Shown here: piece after piece, positions 28,401-37,895 of the stretch
Layout of the letters: every line of letters begins with the position of its first letter
How positions within the stretch are numbered: the first letter of the stretch is position 1
NCBI GenBank assembly: GCA_016795105.1
Contig: JAEUIH010000008.1
Span: forward strand, 124,001-188,000
DNA length: 64,000 nucleotides
Source: Planctomyces sp.
Lineage (GTDB): Bacteria; Planctomycetota; Planctomycetia; Planctomycetales; Planctomycetaceae
Reading direction: 5' to 3'
Made by a program: the position numbers and the translations under genes
The notes under the pieces: model-generated
What the model was told of the DNA's origin: nothing
Database searches by the model: none
Seen by the model: only the letters and a program-made list of their open reading frames with translations

Positions 28401-29311
28401 CGAGAATGAGTTGCAAATGGCTGTGGAAATTTCTGTTCCTCAACCCACTTCGTAACTTCATCACTTGACGGTGAACCCTCGGGGAACGCCGCGAGATTTC
28501 CAGCAGCCGTCTTGTCAATATTCAGATGGCATGTTCTACACCGGTCAAATCGAGCAATCTTCGTCATACCCAGCGTCTGAGACAGACCGGGCATCCAGTC
28601 CTGATAAACCTTCAGGTGGGAGTTAAACCCGTCAATAACTGGCAGTTCCATGATGCTGCGTTTGAACGCAGACACAGGTGCCGTTGGTCGAATATTCTCG
28701 AGAGACGCCAGAATTCGGTTTGCTTCCGAAGTAAACTTCTCCACTTCACCCGTCACATCATCCAGAGTCTTTGTAATCGCCTTCAATTCACCGTTGATTC
28801 TGGAGAGTTCAGCGTTTGCAGCGTCCAGTGCCGCCTGAGCATCATTGCAGTCCTGCTGGCGAGTTCGAAATTCGGCCATCAGACTTTCAAGCTTCGGACC
28901 CTGAATGCCGTCTCGAATTGCGAGGTCGTAGTTACCACGTGCCTCATCGCGCAGAGAATTCTTCGCCTTCAACTCAATTTGAAGGCGCTCGACCATTCGC
29001 TGCTGCCGGTCCTGATTCAGTGTCAATTCCGGCTTAGCCGCTTCCGCCTTCCTGACCTCTTCCTGAGCACCGCTCTTACGCTTCTCGAGCGCCAACAGCT
29101 GTTTCTCATAGTCCTTCGTCTTGAGCAGCTGAAGGTCACGTTCCCTCACGGCCGCTTCAAGTTCAAAGTTCTTCCGTTGAATCGGGCGCCATTCGTCCGC
29201 CTGATCCTGTCGCATCATGACGAGGACAGCGGCGAGAAGTCCCACAGCGCTGGCCGCGAATACGACATGAAGTGTACGCTGATTCCATCGATAATGATCA
29301 GTTGCTGGCAT
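25475..29311 (-). CDS. Octaheme membrane-anchored c-type cytochrome
   Basis: 1278 residues. An N-terminal membrane segment (VVFAASAVGLLAAVLVMM) is followed by a long coiled coil (about 40-200, rich in Glu, Lys and Leu). Then come eight CxxCH heme sites: CRTCH, CTSCH, CIRCH, CFGCH, CLACH, CYACH, CTGCH and CVKCH. Distal Met residues recur as RMPQF, RMPNLY, RMPKF and RMPRFN. It is encoded directly after the two cytochrome b genes, where other bacteria have cytochrome c1, so it likely replaces c1 and may wire the bc-type complex to the oxidase. It ends in a Pro/Ala-rich tail. Confidence 0.9.
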   Translation of the reverse strand: MPATDHYRWNQRTLHVVFAASAVGLLAAVLVMMRQDQADEWRPIQRKNFELEAAVRERDLQLLKTKDYEKQLLALEKRKSGAQEEVRKAEAAKPELTLNQDRQQRMVERLQIELKAKNSLRDEARGNYDLAIRDGIQGPKLESLMAEFRTRQQDCNDAQAALDAANAELSRINGELKAITKTLDDVTGEVEKFTSEANRILASLENIRPTAPVSAFKRSIMELPVIDGFNSHLKVYQDWMPGLSQTLGMTKIARFDRCRTCHLNIDKTAAGNLAAFPEGSPSSDEVTKWVEEQKFPQPFATHSRHDLFCSASSPHPVSKFGCTSCHEGQGSGTSFRNAEHTPNDPHIGEDWHKQYGYHPNHFWEYPMQPNRFAESTCIRCHHSVTELGVSPEFGASAPKVFRGYELVKEYGCFGCHEIHGFDGGSAIGPDLRLEPQTQAEADRIAADPGQVAGKMRKVGPSLRHVAEKTTPEWIAYWTEIPSRFRPSTRMPQFFNLSNQEDADAQRFEAAELQGIAQVLIGDSQPLDLLKPAADYVADAERGKLAFTERGCLACHSHSAVEGSKADFGPNISDIHKKVKKNEAGNFSDWLYTWIREPDRHHKRTRMPNLYLDSYTQPDGSVVDPAADIVAFLLSQEGTGDYKSPEVNDADLNDLVTLYLTKARFSQSKAIEIVNSGQFQTPRAKTAGDEAALATDDGAAVTDPAQWRKMKLDYIGRKTISKYGCYACHDMPGYEMARPIGVALQDWGRKDTSKLGFEHIEEFLHHHGEPADSEHKSTYERVESALKDAEAGLVALGQMTPEKAEAELSAAYFYDSILHHGRPGFVWQKLREPRSYDFNKTETKGYDERLRMPKFPLKEDEIEAIATFILGLVAEPPAPDYVYTPNERDQTRLAGEALLAKYNCTGCHMVDLPEVTFGVNLEELSATELTEQDHENARDLLLQFRKPVQALTGEKRKFKVGEEEVELPVAKFKGLRYSFPDPEEDPEFQENGFDSWETLDFGTGDEAKRLLPGSRITVAAPMLVGMKPARGGDFAEFLVNHLKETKTSGNPYLAWQASPPPLIQEGLKVQTPWLHQFLLEPARLRYTTVLRMPRFNMSSEEAKILSNYFAAVDGAEFPYQEQGPTDADYLTSREAEVAHAGLLAEGEDYLEESWRSLNGPLCVKCHSVGGRKFKVSDPAKDIQGPNLNLAQQRLRSDWVKLWLYKPTWITPYTSMPVNFPKNNLTQFPDLFNGDPDAQVIGTRDALLNYGRLLEDVGPTVYAPPAAPTAAPAAGGEAGE

Positions 29312-29434
29312 GGTACTCGTGTGGGCCTTCTGCCCTGTACTCTGCGAACTCTGTTGAAAATAACGGACACCAAACAGGGAGCGAAAACTCCCTCAAGCTG
29401 ACCACAAAACCTGAACTCAAACAAACGCCATCGA

Positions 29435-30763
29435 TCAGATATTAAAGAAGTATTCGGGGATACCCACGATGTACTTCAGATTGAACCCCCAGCGGAGCAG
29501 CATCTTAATTGGAAGAATGGCCATCCAGAGAATCAGGTTTGAAAACACCAGGAACCTCAGAACACCCATTCGTACAAAATACTTCCGCAGAACGGACACA
29601 CCCAACAACGGAGGAAGGGCAAAGAAGTAAGCAAGCGTCACAATAATGCCGGGACTCTCACGCAGGAGAATCGTTCCGAAGTCGCTGCCTTTTGGGATAC
29701 CGCCCAATCCAGGCAGTTCCCAAAACCACTCACTCAGATTTACGTTATTCGCCGCTTCGACTTTGTGGACGTCCCACAACTCATAAATTCCAAAGAAGTT
29801 CCAGTTTGGACCTCGCAGGAATGTTCCGAGGACAATCAACGCAACCCAAAGTGGAAGGAACCCAAACAGAAAGGTTGTCACAGCAAAAGATCGCTGTTTG
29901 AACGTGTAATAACCGTTTCCGGCCTTGTTGAAGTCAATGTACGGAACTGCCATCAGGCCACCGAGAATAATGCTCGGCAATACCACACCAGCCAGCCACG
30001 GGTCAAAGTACACCAGCATTTCCTGGAGACCGAGGAAGTACCACGGTGCCTTCGATGGATTTGGTGTCTTCATCGATGACGCTGGCTCTTCAAGAGGTGC
30101 CTTCAACGCAATTCCCCAGAAGACAAGCACAACGGTCAGCACGACCATGCAAATCAGTTCGGTGTAGACAAGGTCCGGCCAAACCAAAACCTTTTCGTTG
30201 TTTTCCTGCTCGAACAGAGGCCGACCTTCTGCAATTCGCCGGTCGTTATCTACTGATCGCGTAAAGTAAATCCAGGTAAAGAACGCAACGATAAACAACA
30301 TTGCCACGATCGGAACGTTATCCGGTTTACCCACGATCTGACGAAAGTCGTAATCAGTCAGGCTCAACCCCATAAACAACAGGGAAAGGTTGAGTCCGGT
30401 CCATGCAACGGTGGGCTTTGTCCACCATTCTCGCAGCAGGATCATTCCTGCGAACAGCACAATTGAAAGTACAAAATAGATCACCGGATTTGAAAAATTC
30501 GCATCAACGAAGTTTCGAAACCACATCGGCAATCGGATCAGAAACGTGTCCGGACTTCCGGCACTGGAAAAATGTGCGGCGGAAAGCATCATCAGGAGTG
30601 ACGCAACAACCGCCCAGACGGTTGCCACCGGAACACCATTCTTAAAATTACCATCAACCTTATAGCTGCGAACTGTCCATAGCAGGTTCATGCCAAGCAT
30701 GATGAGATAGTACCAGCCGAGGCCAGTCAAAACGCTTGAGGTGATATCAGGATAATGTTGCAT
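29435..30763 (-). CDS. Cytochrome b C-terminal subunit (subunit IV-like)
   Basis: 442-residue membrane protein with about ten hydrophobic segments. In the middle it has PNPSKAPWYFLGLQEML, a form of the conserved quinol-site PEWY region of cytochrome b (here APWYF), followed by the usual helices. The first 170 residues are extra helices not found in b6f subunit IV (about 160 residues). It is split from the heme-bearing N-terminal part encoded just upstream. Together they should form the cytochrome b core. No heme ligand pair is visible here. Confidence 0.85.
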   Translation of the reverse strand: MQHYPDITSSVLTGLGWYYLIMLGMNLLWTVRSYKVDGNFKNGVPVATVWAVVASLLMMLSAAHFSSAGSPDTFLIRLPMWFRNFVDANFSNPVIYFVLSIVLFAGMILLREWWTKPTVAWTGLNLSLLFMGLSLTDYDFRQIVGKPDNVPIVAMLFIVAFFTWIYFTRSVDNDRRIAEGRPLFEQENNEKVLVWPDLVYTELICMVVLTVVLVFWGIALKAPLEEPASSMKTPNPSKAPWYFLGLQEMLVYFDPWLAGVVLPSIILGGLMAVPYIDFNKAGNGYYTFKQRSFAVTTFLFGFLPLWVALIVLGTFLRGPNWNFFGIYELWDVHKVEAANNVNLSEWFWELPGLGGIPKGSDFGTILLRESPGIIVTLAYFFALPPLLGVSVLRKYFVRMGVLRFLVFSNLILWMAILPIKMLLRWGFNLKYIVGIPEYFFNI

Positions 30764-30830
30764 TGAGAAAACCCGGTGAGGGATAACACCAGTTCACAAA
30801 AGGAAAGACCAGAGACTCAAACTGACACGA

Positions 30831-31604
30831 TCACAAAGGCTGGCTGATACCGCCGTCTTTTCGAACTCGCCAGAAGTGAATCGCGATCAAACCACTCACG
30901 ACAAGCGGAATCGCTACGCAGTGAAGAATGTAAAATCGATTCAGAGTCGCCTCGCCCACAAAACGTCCTCCAAGGAGCAGGAACTTTGCATCCGAAGCAT
31001 TCGTGATCAATTCATAACCACTAGTGTTCAGCAACTGGAACCCGGGTCCCTCGAGACCGAGAACGGGGGTCGCACGGGCCATATTCGAACCCACAGTAAT
31101 CGCCCAGATGGCCAATTGGTCCCACGGCAATAGGTAGCCCGTAAACGACAACAACAGGGTCAAAACCAACAGCAGCACGCCAATCACCCAGTTGAACTCA
31201 CGAGGCGGCTTATAACTGCCCGTCAGAAATACTCGATACATATGCAGCCACACCGTGATCACCATCGCGTGCGCACCCCAGCGGTGAATTTCACGCATGA
31301 TCCCCAGCGTTTGAACGTCGCGGAGCGCCTGAATATCGTAGAACGCCCAGTCGAGCGTTGGACGATAGTAGAACATCAGCAGAACGCCGGTGATTGTTTC
31401 CACCAGGAACAGGAAGAACGTAATTCCTCCCATGCACCAGGTATAGGACAGAGCAATTCCCTGCTGCTTCACCGAAACCGGATGAAGGTGCAGAAAAAAG
31501 TTTGTCAGCATCACAACGACTCGGTTACGACGATCCGTAGGAGCCGGATGCCGGAACACGCTCCGCCAAATTTGTGAGTTTCGAATATAATCGCCGACTG
31601 ACAC
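30831..31604 (-). CDS. Cytochrome b N-terminal subunit (b6-like)
   Basis: 257 residues, four main helices. Paired His ligands for the two b hemes are seen in [20 protein letters not shown] and [19 protein letters not shown], each pair 13-15 residues apart in adjacent helices. The quinol-site region reads [19 protein letters not shown]. The start is GTG at 31604 with GAGGG seven bases upstream. With the C-terminal subunit, the Rieske protein and the octaheme cytochrome it makes a bc-type quinol oxidoreductase. Confidence 0.93.
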   Translation of the reverse strand: MSVGDYIRNSQIWRSVFRHPAPTDRRNRVVVMLTNFFLHLHPVSVKQQGIALSYTWCMGGITFFLFLVETITGVLLMFYYRPTLDWAFYDIQALRDVQTLGIMREIHRWGAHAMVITVWLHMYRVFLTGSYKPPREFNWVIGVLLLVLTLLLSFTGYLLPWDQLAIWAITVGSNMARATPVLGLEGPGFQLLNTSGYELITNASDAKFLLLGGRFVGEATLNRFYILHCVAIPLVVSGLIAIHFWRVRKDGGISQPL

Positions 31605-31638
31605 CGCTTTACCCTCTCAACGTTCGCGTCCGAACAAT

Positions 31639-32781
31639 TTAAGCGACCGGAACATATGATGACGTATTAGACCACTGACCAAGCTCTTTCTGGAACTTCA
31701 CACTCTTATCGACTTCCAGCATGCCGTCTTCCGCAAGCCGCAGACCAACTCGTTCCAGCGGCCTTGGAGCAGGGCCTTCGAAGTTCACACCGTCTTTATA
31801 AAAACCTGAACCATGGCAAGGGCACTTGAACTTCTGCTCGCCCTCCAGCCAGTTTGGGGTACATCCGAGGTGGGTACACACAGTGCTGAGAGCGTAGATA
31901 ATCGGGGCACCATCAACTTCAGCGTTGACAACCCAAATATTGAACTGAGCCTGCCACTTGGTGGATACAGTCCCTGGAGCGTAGTCGTTCGGAGGCCCAA
32001 TCTTGAACTTCGTTGGAGGCTCAACAAGCACGTTCGGCATCATAAACCGAGCCGTTGCGAGCGCAGAAAACAACGTTGCACCACTAAACGCAGTCCAGGC
32101 AATCACCACGGGACTGCAAATCACTTCCACCATTGAGCCAAAGAAACCTCGGCGACTCTCCACAACCTTGGCCGCCGCTGGCTTTGCCGCAGCCGGAGCT
32201 TTCGCTGCAAGCGGTTTGGAGGGCAACGCGGGCTTCGCGGCAGCAGCAGTGGCCGGCACACCAGATCGAGCCGCCTTAATCATATCCGCGGCACTCATGC
32301 CAGCAGGAACCTTAGCCGCCTCCGCCTTGGGTGAACCTTCCGCCTTGGCAGCCGCAGCAGCTGGTTTTGCAGCAGTCGCACCACCACCCCGAATTGCAGC
32401 CATGATATCAGCAGGACTCTTGGGTGCTCCCGCCGAAGCACCGGCCCCGCCCGAAGTACCGGCCCCGCCCGCCGGAGCCGCCTTCGCTCGGGCCGCTGCA
32501 AGAATATCTGCTGTCGAAGATGGAGCAGCGCCCCCCGAAGGCGCCGCAGGAGCACCGCCGGCCGCAGCACCTCCACCAGCCTTTGCCCGAGCTGCCGCCA
32601 GAATATCGGCAGTTGACTTCGGCGCGGCTGGAGATGCAGGGGGTGTTGCGGAAGCAGGCGCCGCACCAGCCGGAGCCGGGGCTTCAGACTGAGCCTTCTC
32701 GCTGCCATCACCAGCGGCCGCCGCCTTGGCGGCCCGAATCTTCGCCAGAATGTCGTTTGAACTTGGCTTTGAATCAGTCAT
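31639..32781 (-). CDS. Rieske iron-sulfur protein with repeat-rich N-terminus
   Basis: 380 residues, about twice the usual length. The C-terminal Rieske domain has Cys302 and His304 (CTHLGC) and Cys320 and His323 (CPCHGSG) as 2Fe-2S ligands, and Cys307 and Cys322 for the stabilising disulfide. A membrane helix spans about 216-240. The first 205 residues are Ala-, Pro- and Gly-rich with five spaced repeats of a helical motif: NDILAKIRAAKA, TADILAAARAKA twice, PADIMAAIRGGG and AADMIKAARSG. That part precedes the helix and so should stay in the cytoplasm. It is the first gene of the respiratory operon. Confidence 0.93.
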   Translation of the reverse strand: MTDSKPSSNDILAKIRAAKAAAAGDGSEKAQSEAPAPAGAAPASATPPASPAAPKSTADILAAARAKAGGGAAAGGAPAAPSGGAAPSSTADILAAARAKAAPAGGAGTSGGAGASAGAPKSPADIMAAIRGGGATAAKPAAAAAKAEGSPKAEAAKVPAGMSAADMIKAARSGVPATAAAAKPALPSKPLAAKAPAAAKPAAAKVVESRRGFFGSMVEVICSPVVIAWTAFSGATLFSALATARFMMPNVLVEPPTKFKIGPPNDYAPGTVSTKWQAQFNIWVVNAEVDGAPIIYALSTVCTHLGCTPNWLEGEQKFKCPCHGSGFYKDGVNFEGPAPRPLERVGLRLAEDGMLEVDKSVKFQKELGQWSNTSSYVPVA

Positions 32782-33024
32782 CCGGATGCACCAGATTATG
32801 TATGAAAGAAATTCTGAAAGGAGAGACCGAAACGGTCATGGAACTCGAAGTCACTCTTCCGATTTGGATCACGACGGATTCGGCAAGATTCCGGCTGTTT
32901 CCCGGATTGTGCGCATTCCGCCACCAACTGGCCACAAGTCCATTCCGGATTCTGCCTCCCGCAATTCACACTGACAAGCCGGGGATGAAACCCAATTCTC
33001 TTTTCTCAGAGGCAGGAACCCAAC

Positions 33025-34392
33025 TCAGGCTTTCAACGTACCGTTCGATGCCGTTCCCAATCGGTAAAACAATGCAATCGGCAGCATAAATGCCGCAAGA
33101 CAGAGAAAGATGACGTTTTGATACTGGATCGCAAAGTCGATCCCCCCCAAGAGCCTCAGAATCCACTGAAACAGCCCAAGAAAAACGGCCGCTGCAAGAA
33201 TCCCAACCCAGCTCAGCAGATTCTGCGTCCCAATCATCCGCCCCTTCAAACCGGCAGGAGGTGCCTGCTGCAGGAAAACCTGAACGGGTACAACGATCAT
33301 TCCAGCAGAAAACCCCAGCACCACCATCGCACAACGAAGACCCCATTCCACCGAAGTCGCAGTGGTCACTGCCTTCACAAATGGCTCCACAGATGCACCT
33401 TCCGGCGCAAATGAAGGAACAACAGCTCGAGTCATCAGAAACACAACAATTGATACAGCAACAAACAGAAATCCACCCAGGTTCACCCACCGACCCTGCG
33501 ACCGCCCACCAAACATACCCACGCAAACGCACCCTCCGGCAATCCCAAGAGCGATGCCCGATGCCAGCAGGCTGGTGCGCGTATCTGTGAGACCAAGCAG
33601 AGTCCCTCCAAGCAAATTCACAGCCGGCTGCGTAACCCCTCCAACAAACCAAAAGGTTGTTGAAACAAGCATTGCCAGCCGCAAGTCACGGTTTTCGCGA
33701 AACAAAACACGAATATCTCGCGGGATGGCGACATTCTCATTTTTCCATAACAGTCCCGGTTGAGATGCATTTAACCTTCGGATCAAAATCGACGTCAGCG
33801 TTCCGGTCATCGCAATGCCGACTGCAATCGTACTGCCAATCCAAAGCGAACGATTCAGCCAGTCCAGAGCTACGCCACCTGCAGCAGTCCCGAGAATAAT
33901 GGCCAGAAACGTCGTCATCTGAACAACACCATTCACCGGCAACAGATGCTTTGACCGAAACAGCTCCGGAAGTGCTCCATACTTCGCTGGCCCGAAGAAC
34001 GAACTGTGCGCTCCCATCAGGGCGAGGACCAGAATCAGCAGCGTGAGCTGGACCGATGCAGAAAGCCCAGGAATCAGCAAAACAACAACGGCCGTCAGCA
34101 TTACAAGAATCTCGGCCAGCTTACACAGAACAATAATCGAACGCTTCGAGTACCTGTCTGCCAGGTAACCGGCGTATCCTGATAAAAGCACAAACGGCAG
34201 AGCAAACGCGCCCATGGCAAACGTCTGCCAGTCTGCACCACCCGCTGCAACCTGTGCAACACAGGTCAAAGCCACCATTTGCTTGAAATAGTTGTCGTTG
34301 AACGCCCCCAGGAACTGTGTCAGCACAAACCCAAAAAATGTGGGTGTCCACAAACGATCAGGAATCCCGGCCTCCGCACTGACATCCTGCAT
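33025..34392 (-). CDS. LplT-like MFS transporter
   Basis: 455 residues, twelve or so membrane segments. The N-terminus reads FVLTQFLGAFNDNYFKQM, which is characteristic of the LplT/Aas lysophospholipid transporter branch of the major facilitator superfamily, and LSGYAGYLADRYSKR matches the loop 2-3 motif. LplT flips lysophospholipids inward. No acyltransferase domain is fused here. It lies 14 bp after aroH on the same strand and may be cotranscribed; the Rieske gene starts 243 bp further on. Confidence 0.82.
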   Translation of the reverse strand: MQDVSAEAGIPDRLWTPTFFGFVLTQFLGAFNDNYFKQMVALTCVAQVAAGGADWQTFAMGAFALPFVLLSGYAGYLADRYSKRSIIVLCKLAEILVMLTAVVVLLIPGLSASVQLTLLILVLALMGAHSSFFGPAKYGALPELFRSKHLLPVNGVVQMTTFLAIILGTAAGGVALDWLNRSLWIGSTIAVGIAMTGTLTSILIRRLNASQPGLLWKNENVAIPRDIRVLFRENRDLRLAMLVSTTFWFVGGVTQPAVNLLGGTLLGLTDTRTSLLASGIALGIAGGCVCVGMFGGRSQGRWVNLGGFLFVAVSIVVFLMTRAVVPSFAPEGASVEPFVKAVTTATSVEWGLRCAMVVLGFSAGMIVVPVQVFLQQAPPAGLKGRMIGTQNLLSWVGILAAAVFLGLFQWILRLLGGIDFAIQYQNVIFLCLAAFMLPIALFYRLGTASNGTLKA

Positions 34393-34406
34393 AGCTGCGG
34401 TCCTGA

Positions 34407-34778
34407 CTATTGAGCACTCTTCAGATCGGGCCGCAACTTCTGGGCTTCTCGCAGATAAACATGCTCAATCTGAGACGGCTTCCGCTCAGAATTGATATGC
34501 AGCAGAATTCGAATACATCGAGGCATCGAATTTGGCACCGGAATTTCCCGAGCACACAGCAAAGGCACTTGATTCATCCCCAGAGCTCGAGCAGCCTCGG
34601 CCGGAAATGCAGAAACCAAATCTTCTGTGGTGGTGAAAACAGCAGAAATCACGTCATCAAAGTCGTGAATCTGATTCCGCCGCAGAATTTCTTCCATCAG
34701 CTCCTTTGCAGCCTCCCGAATAAGGACCGGCTCATCCGCCGTAACGCAGGTTGCGCCGCGGACTCCTCGAACTGCCAT
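34407..34778 (-). CDS. aroH: Chorismate mutase, AroH type
   Basis: 123 residues, the size of the Bacillus AroH trimeric fold. It starts VRGVRGATCV, with the substrate-binding Arg residues, and continues VISAVFTTTEDLVSAFPAEAAR and MPRCIRILLHIN, all family blocks. It converts chorismate to prephenate for Phe and Tyr synthesis. AAGGAG lies upstream of the ATG. It is divergent from ppdK. Confidence 0.93.
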   Translation of the reverse strand: MAVRGVRGATCVTADEPVLIREAAKELMEEILRRNQIHDFDDVISAVFTTTEDLVSAFPAEAARALGMNQVPLLCAREIPVPNSMPRCIRILLHINSERKPSQIEHVYLREAQKLRPDLKSAQ

Positions 34779-35048
34779 GCCACACCGCTCCTTAACGGTC
34801 GATTCACCAAAAAAACAATATCATTCGCCGCATTGTGCTGATTTAGCGGACGCCTGCAAGGTTTGAGACAGAAGTGCTTGAAGTTTGAGCAGTGGATTGC
34901 TACCGTTCCCGCTCGTTGTTCCGCTCACCCGACTCGGCGCACGTTTTGCGCGCCGCCCTCGGCATAGTTGTCCGAGGCATTCTGACTCTTCGGTTGACGT
35001 GGTTCACGGCGTTCTTACGGATCTCATCATTCACAAGGTTTCAGCTCA

Positions 35049-37790
35049 ATGACTGCGGACAAAAAGTACGTTTATTTCTTCGGGGATGGTAAAGCTGACG
35101 GGAACTCAACCCTCCGTGACCTGCTCGGTGGCAAGGGCGCGAATCTGGCGGAAATGAGCCGAATTGGCCTCCCGGTTCCTCCAGGCCTGACCCTGACAAC
35201 GGAAGTCTGCATTGATTTCTACAAGAATAATCGACAGTACCCTTCCGCTCTTAAGGGCCAGGTCGAAGCCGGGATGAAGCTTGTCGAACAAGTGATGGGC
35301 AAGAAGTTCGGCTGCAAAGAAAATCCACTCCTGATGTCCTGCCGCTCCGGTGCTCGCGAATCCATGCCCGGTATGATGGACACCGTTCTGAATATCGGCC
35401 TCAACGACGAAACCGTCAAGGCGCTTGCAAAAGCCTCCGGCAACGAACGGTTCGCATGGGACTCCTATCGCCGCTTCATCCAGATGTACGGTGACGTCGT
35501 TCTGGAAATGAAGCCGCAGTCAAAGCACGATGCAGATCCATTCGAAGAGCTGCTCGAGAAAAAGAAAGAACATCTGGGCGTTCACCAGGACAACGAATTG
35601 TCCGTCGAAGCGCTCAAGGAACTGGTGGCTGAATTTAAGGCCATCACCAAGAAACGCACCGGAAAAGATTTCCCAACCGATCCATGGGATCAGCTTTGGG
35701 GTGCAATCGGCGCGGTCTTTGGCAGCTGGATGAATGATCGAGCAATCGTCTATCGTCGCGATTACGGTATCCCACACGAATGGGGTACAGGCTGCAATGT
35801 TCAGGCCATGGTCTTCGGAAACCTCGGCGATGGCTGCGCGACTGGCGTCGGTCTGACTCGAGACTGCTCTATGGGTCACCCAGGCTTCTGTGGTGACTAT
35901 CTTCTCAATGCTCAGGGCGAAGACGTCGTCGCCGGAATTCGTGCTCCGGAACGAATCGAAGAAACCCTGTCAAAGGATATGCCCGAAGCCTACGCTCAAC
36001 TTGACAGCATCGGCAAGACTCTCGAAAAGCACTTCAAAGAAGTGCAGGACATTGAGTTCACCGTCGAACGAAATAAGGTCTGGATGCTGCAGACTCGAAA
36101 TGCGAAGCGAACGGGTTTCGCCGCAGTGCGAATCGCTGTCGACTTTGTTAACGAAGGTCTGATCACACCAAAAGAAGCCCTGATCAAGCGTCGTATTCCG
36201 GCAGACGACCTCAATCAGCTGCTCCAGCCGATCTTCACTCCTGTCTCCAAGCAGGCGGCAACTAAAGCCGGTCAGTTCCTTGCGAAAGGGATCAATGCCG
36301 GCCCAGGTGCTGCCAGCGGTCAGATCGTATTCCACGCTTCTGACGCGGAAGCTCGACATCAGAAGAATCCCAATGTTCCTCAGGTTCTCGTCCGTCGCGA
36401 AACCAGCCCGGAAGATCTGAGAGGTATGCGAGTTGCCAAAGGGATTTTGACTGCCTTCGGCGGTGCAAGCTCTCATGCGGCTCTTGTCAGCCGCCAAATG
36501 GGTAAGGCGTGCATCGTCGGCTGCTCTGCTCTTAAGATCAATTACGAAGCAGGGACAGTGACCGTCGGTGAGCGTGTTCTGAAAGACGGCGACTGGATCA
36601 GCATTGATGGTTTCACTGGTGAAGTTTTCGCAGGCAAGGTTGATACCAGCCCAAGCGAAGTCATCAGCGTACTCATCGAAAAAACCATGAAGCCGGAGGA
36701 AAGCGAAACCTATCAGCGATTTGCTCAGCTTATGAAGTGGGCCGACGAGCATCGAAAACTCAAGATTCGTACAAACGCAGACCAGCCGGATCAGGCCGCT
36801 CAGGCAATCGCCTTCGGCGCTGAGGGAATTGGTCTGTGCCGAACCGAACACATGTTCTTCGATCACCTCGACGAAATCCGCGAAATGATCTGTGCAACCA
36901 CTCCGGAAGCACGTCAGAAGGCAGTTGACAAACTATTGCCATTCCAGAGAGCCGACTTTGAAGGTCTGTTCCGGGCAATGGCTGGCAAGCCGGTAACCAT
37001 CCGTCTGCTGGATCCGCCGCTTCATGAATTCCTCAGCGATCGCCACCTTGCAGAAAACAAGGACCTCGCTCCAAAGCTCGCAAAGCAGCTCAGTATCACT
37101 GAGGAAGCCGTTCGGACTCGAGTCAAGAGTCTGCACGAAGAGAACCCGATGCTCGGCCATCGTGGCTGTCGTATCGGTATCGTGTACCCTGAAATCACCG
37201 CAATGCAGACTCGTGCGATCATGGAAGCTGCATGCAACGTGAAGAAGGAAGGCGTCGAAGTTCATCCTGAAATCATGATCCCGCTTGTAGGGTTCCTGAC
37301 AGAGTACAAGAATCAGGAGAAGACTGTCCGCGATGTGTGCGAAAAGGTTCAGTCCGAAAAAGGCACACAGGTTCCATTCATGGTCGGTACCATGATCGAG
37401 ATTCCTCGTGCTGCTGTTCGGGCAGATCAGATTGCTACCGCTGCTGAGTTCTTCAGCTTCGGTACAAATGACCTGACTCAGACAACTCTCGGAATCAGCC
37501 GAGACGACTACGGTTCATTCATTGGACATTACCGCGAAAGCGACATCATCGGAGCAGACCCATTCCAGACAATCGATCAGGATGGGGTTGGTGCTCTGAT
37601 GGAAATGGGTGTTAAGGGTGGCCGCTCAAGCCGACCAGCTCTCAAGATCGGTATCTGCGGCGAACACGGAGGAGATCCTTCGTCCGTCATGTTCTGCCAT
37701 AAGATTGGTCTCGACTATGTCAGCTGCTCTCCGTTCCGAGTTCCAATTGCCCGACTCGCTGCGGCTCAGGCCGCCGTTTCCGGCAGCTAA
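35049..37790 (+). CDS. ppdK: Pyruvate, phosphate dikinase
   Basis: 913 residues, full length. The N-terminal ATP-grasp domain begins with [22 protein letters not shown], the swivelling domain has the phospho-His in [21 protein letters not shown], and the PEP/pyruvate barrel carries [29 protein letters not shown] and the C-terminal ICGEHGGDP. It interconverts pyruvate, ATP and phosphate with PEP, AMP and pyrophosphate. The usual GGMTSHAAVVAR is slightly altered around the His. It is a single gene with a 270-bp upstream region shared with aroH. Confidence 0.97.
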   Translation: MTADKKYVYFFGDGKADGNSTLRDLLGGKGANLAEMSRIGLPVPPGLTLTTEVCIDFYKNNRQYPSALKGQVEAGMKLVEQVMGKKFGCKENPLLMSCRSGARESMPGMMDTVLNIGLNDETVKALAKASGNERFAWDSYRRFIQMYGDVVLEMKPQSKHDADPFEELLEKKKEHLGVHQDNELSVEALKELVAEFKAITKKRTGKDFPTDPWDQLWGAIGAVFGSWMNDRAIVYRRDYGIPHEWGTGCNVQAMVFGNLGDGCATGVGLTRDCSMGHPGFCGDYLLNAQGEDVVAGIRAPERIEETLSKDMPEAYAQLDSIGKTLEKHFKEVQDIEFTVERNKVWMLQTRNAKRTGFAAVRIAVDFVNEGLITPKEALIKRRIPADDLNQLLQPIFTPVSKQAATKAGQFLAKGINAGPGAASGQIVFHASDAEARHQKNPNVPQVLVRRETSPEDLRGMRVAKGILTAFGGASSHAALVSRQMGKACIVGCSALKINYEAGTVTVGERVLKDGDWISIDGFTGEVFAGKVDTSPSEVISVLIEKTMKPEESETYQRFAQLMKWADEHRKLKIRTNADQPDQAAQAIAFGAEGIGLCRTEHMFFDHLDEIREMICATTPEARQKAVDKLLPFQRADFEGLFRAMAGKPVTIRLLDPPLHEFLSDRHLAENKDLAPKLAKQLSITEEAVRTRVKSLHEENPMLGHRGCRIGIVYPEITAMQTRAIMEAACNVKKEGVEVHPEIMIPLVGFLTEYKNQEKTVRDVCEKVQSEKGTQVPFMVGTMIEIPRAAVRADQIATAAEFFSFGTNDLTQTTLGISRDDYGSFIGHYRESDIIGADPFQTIDQDGVGALMEMGVKGGRSSRPALKIGICGEHGGDPSSVMFCHKIGLDYVSCSPFRVPIARLAAAQAAVSGS

Positions 37791-37895
37791 TCCTGAACGC
37801 TGAGTTGTTCTGAATGTTTTCCGCGAGCACAGCCGGTTATCCTGCTGTGCTCGCTTTGTTTTCCGAATCGCATGGCGTTCTGCCGGATGGAGTTG

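Noticed and set aside
28526-29401. 291-codon plus-strand frame
   Set aside because: Lies antisense to the octaheme cytochrome gene, which has clear heme motifs; no domain or start signal is seen.
32003-32692. 229-codon plus-strand frame, Ala-rich
   Set aside because: Antisense shadow of the Ala/Pro-rich Rieske tail; its composition is explained by the opposite strand.
34936-34977. Small inverted repeats upstream of ppdK
   Set aside because: Stems of 5-6 bp with mismatches or a long loop in GC-rich sequence; could not be told from chance.
35970-36866. 298-codon minus-strand frame
   Set aside because: Antisense to ppdK, whose conserved motifs run through the region.
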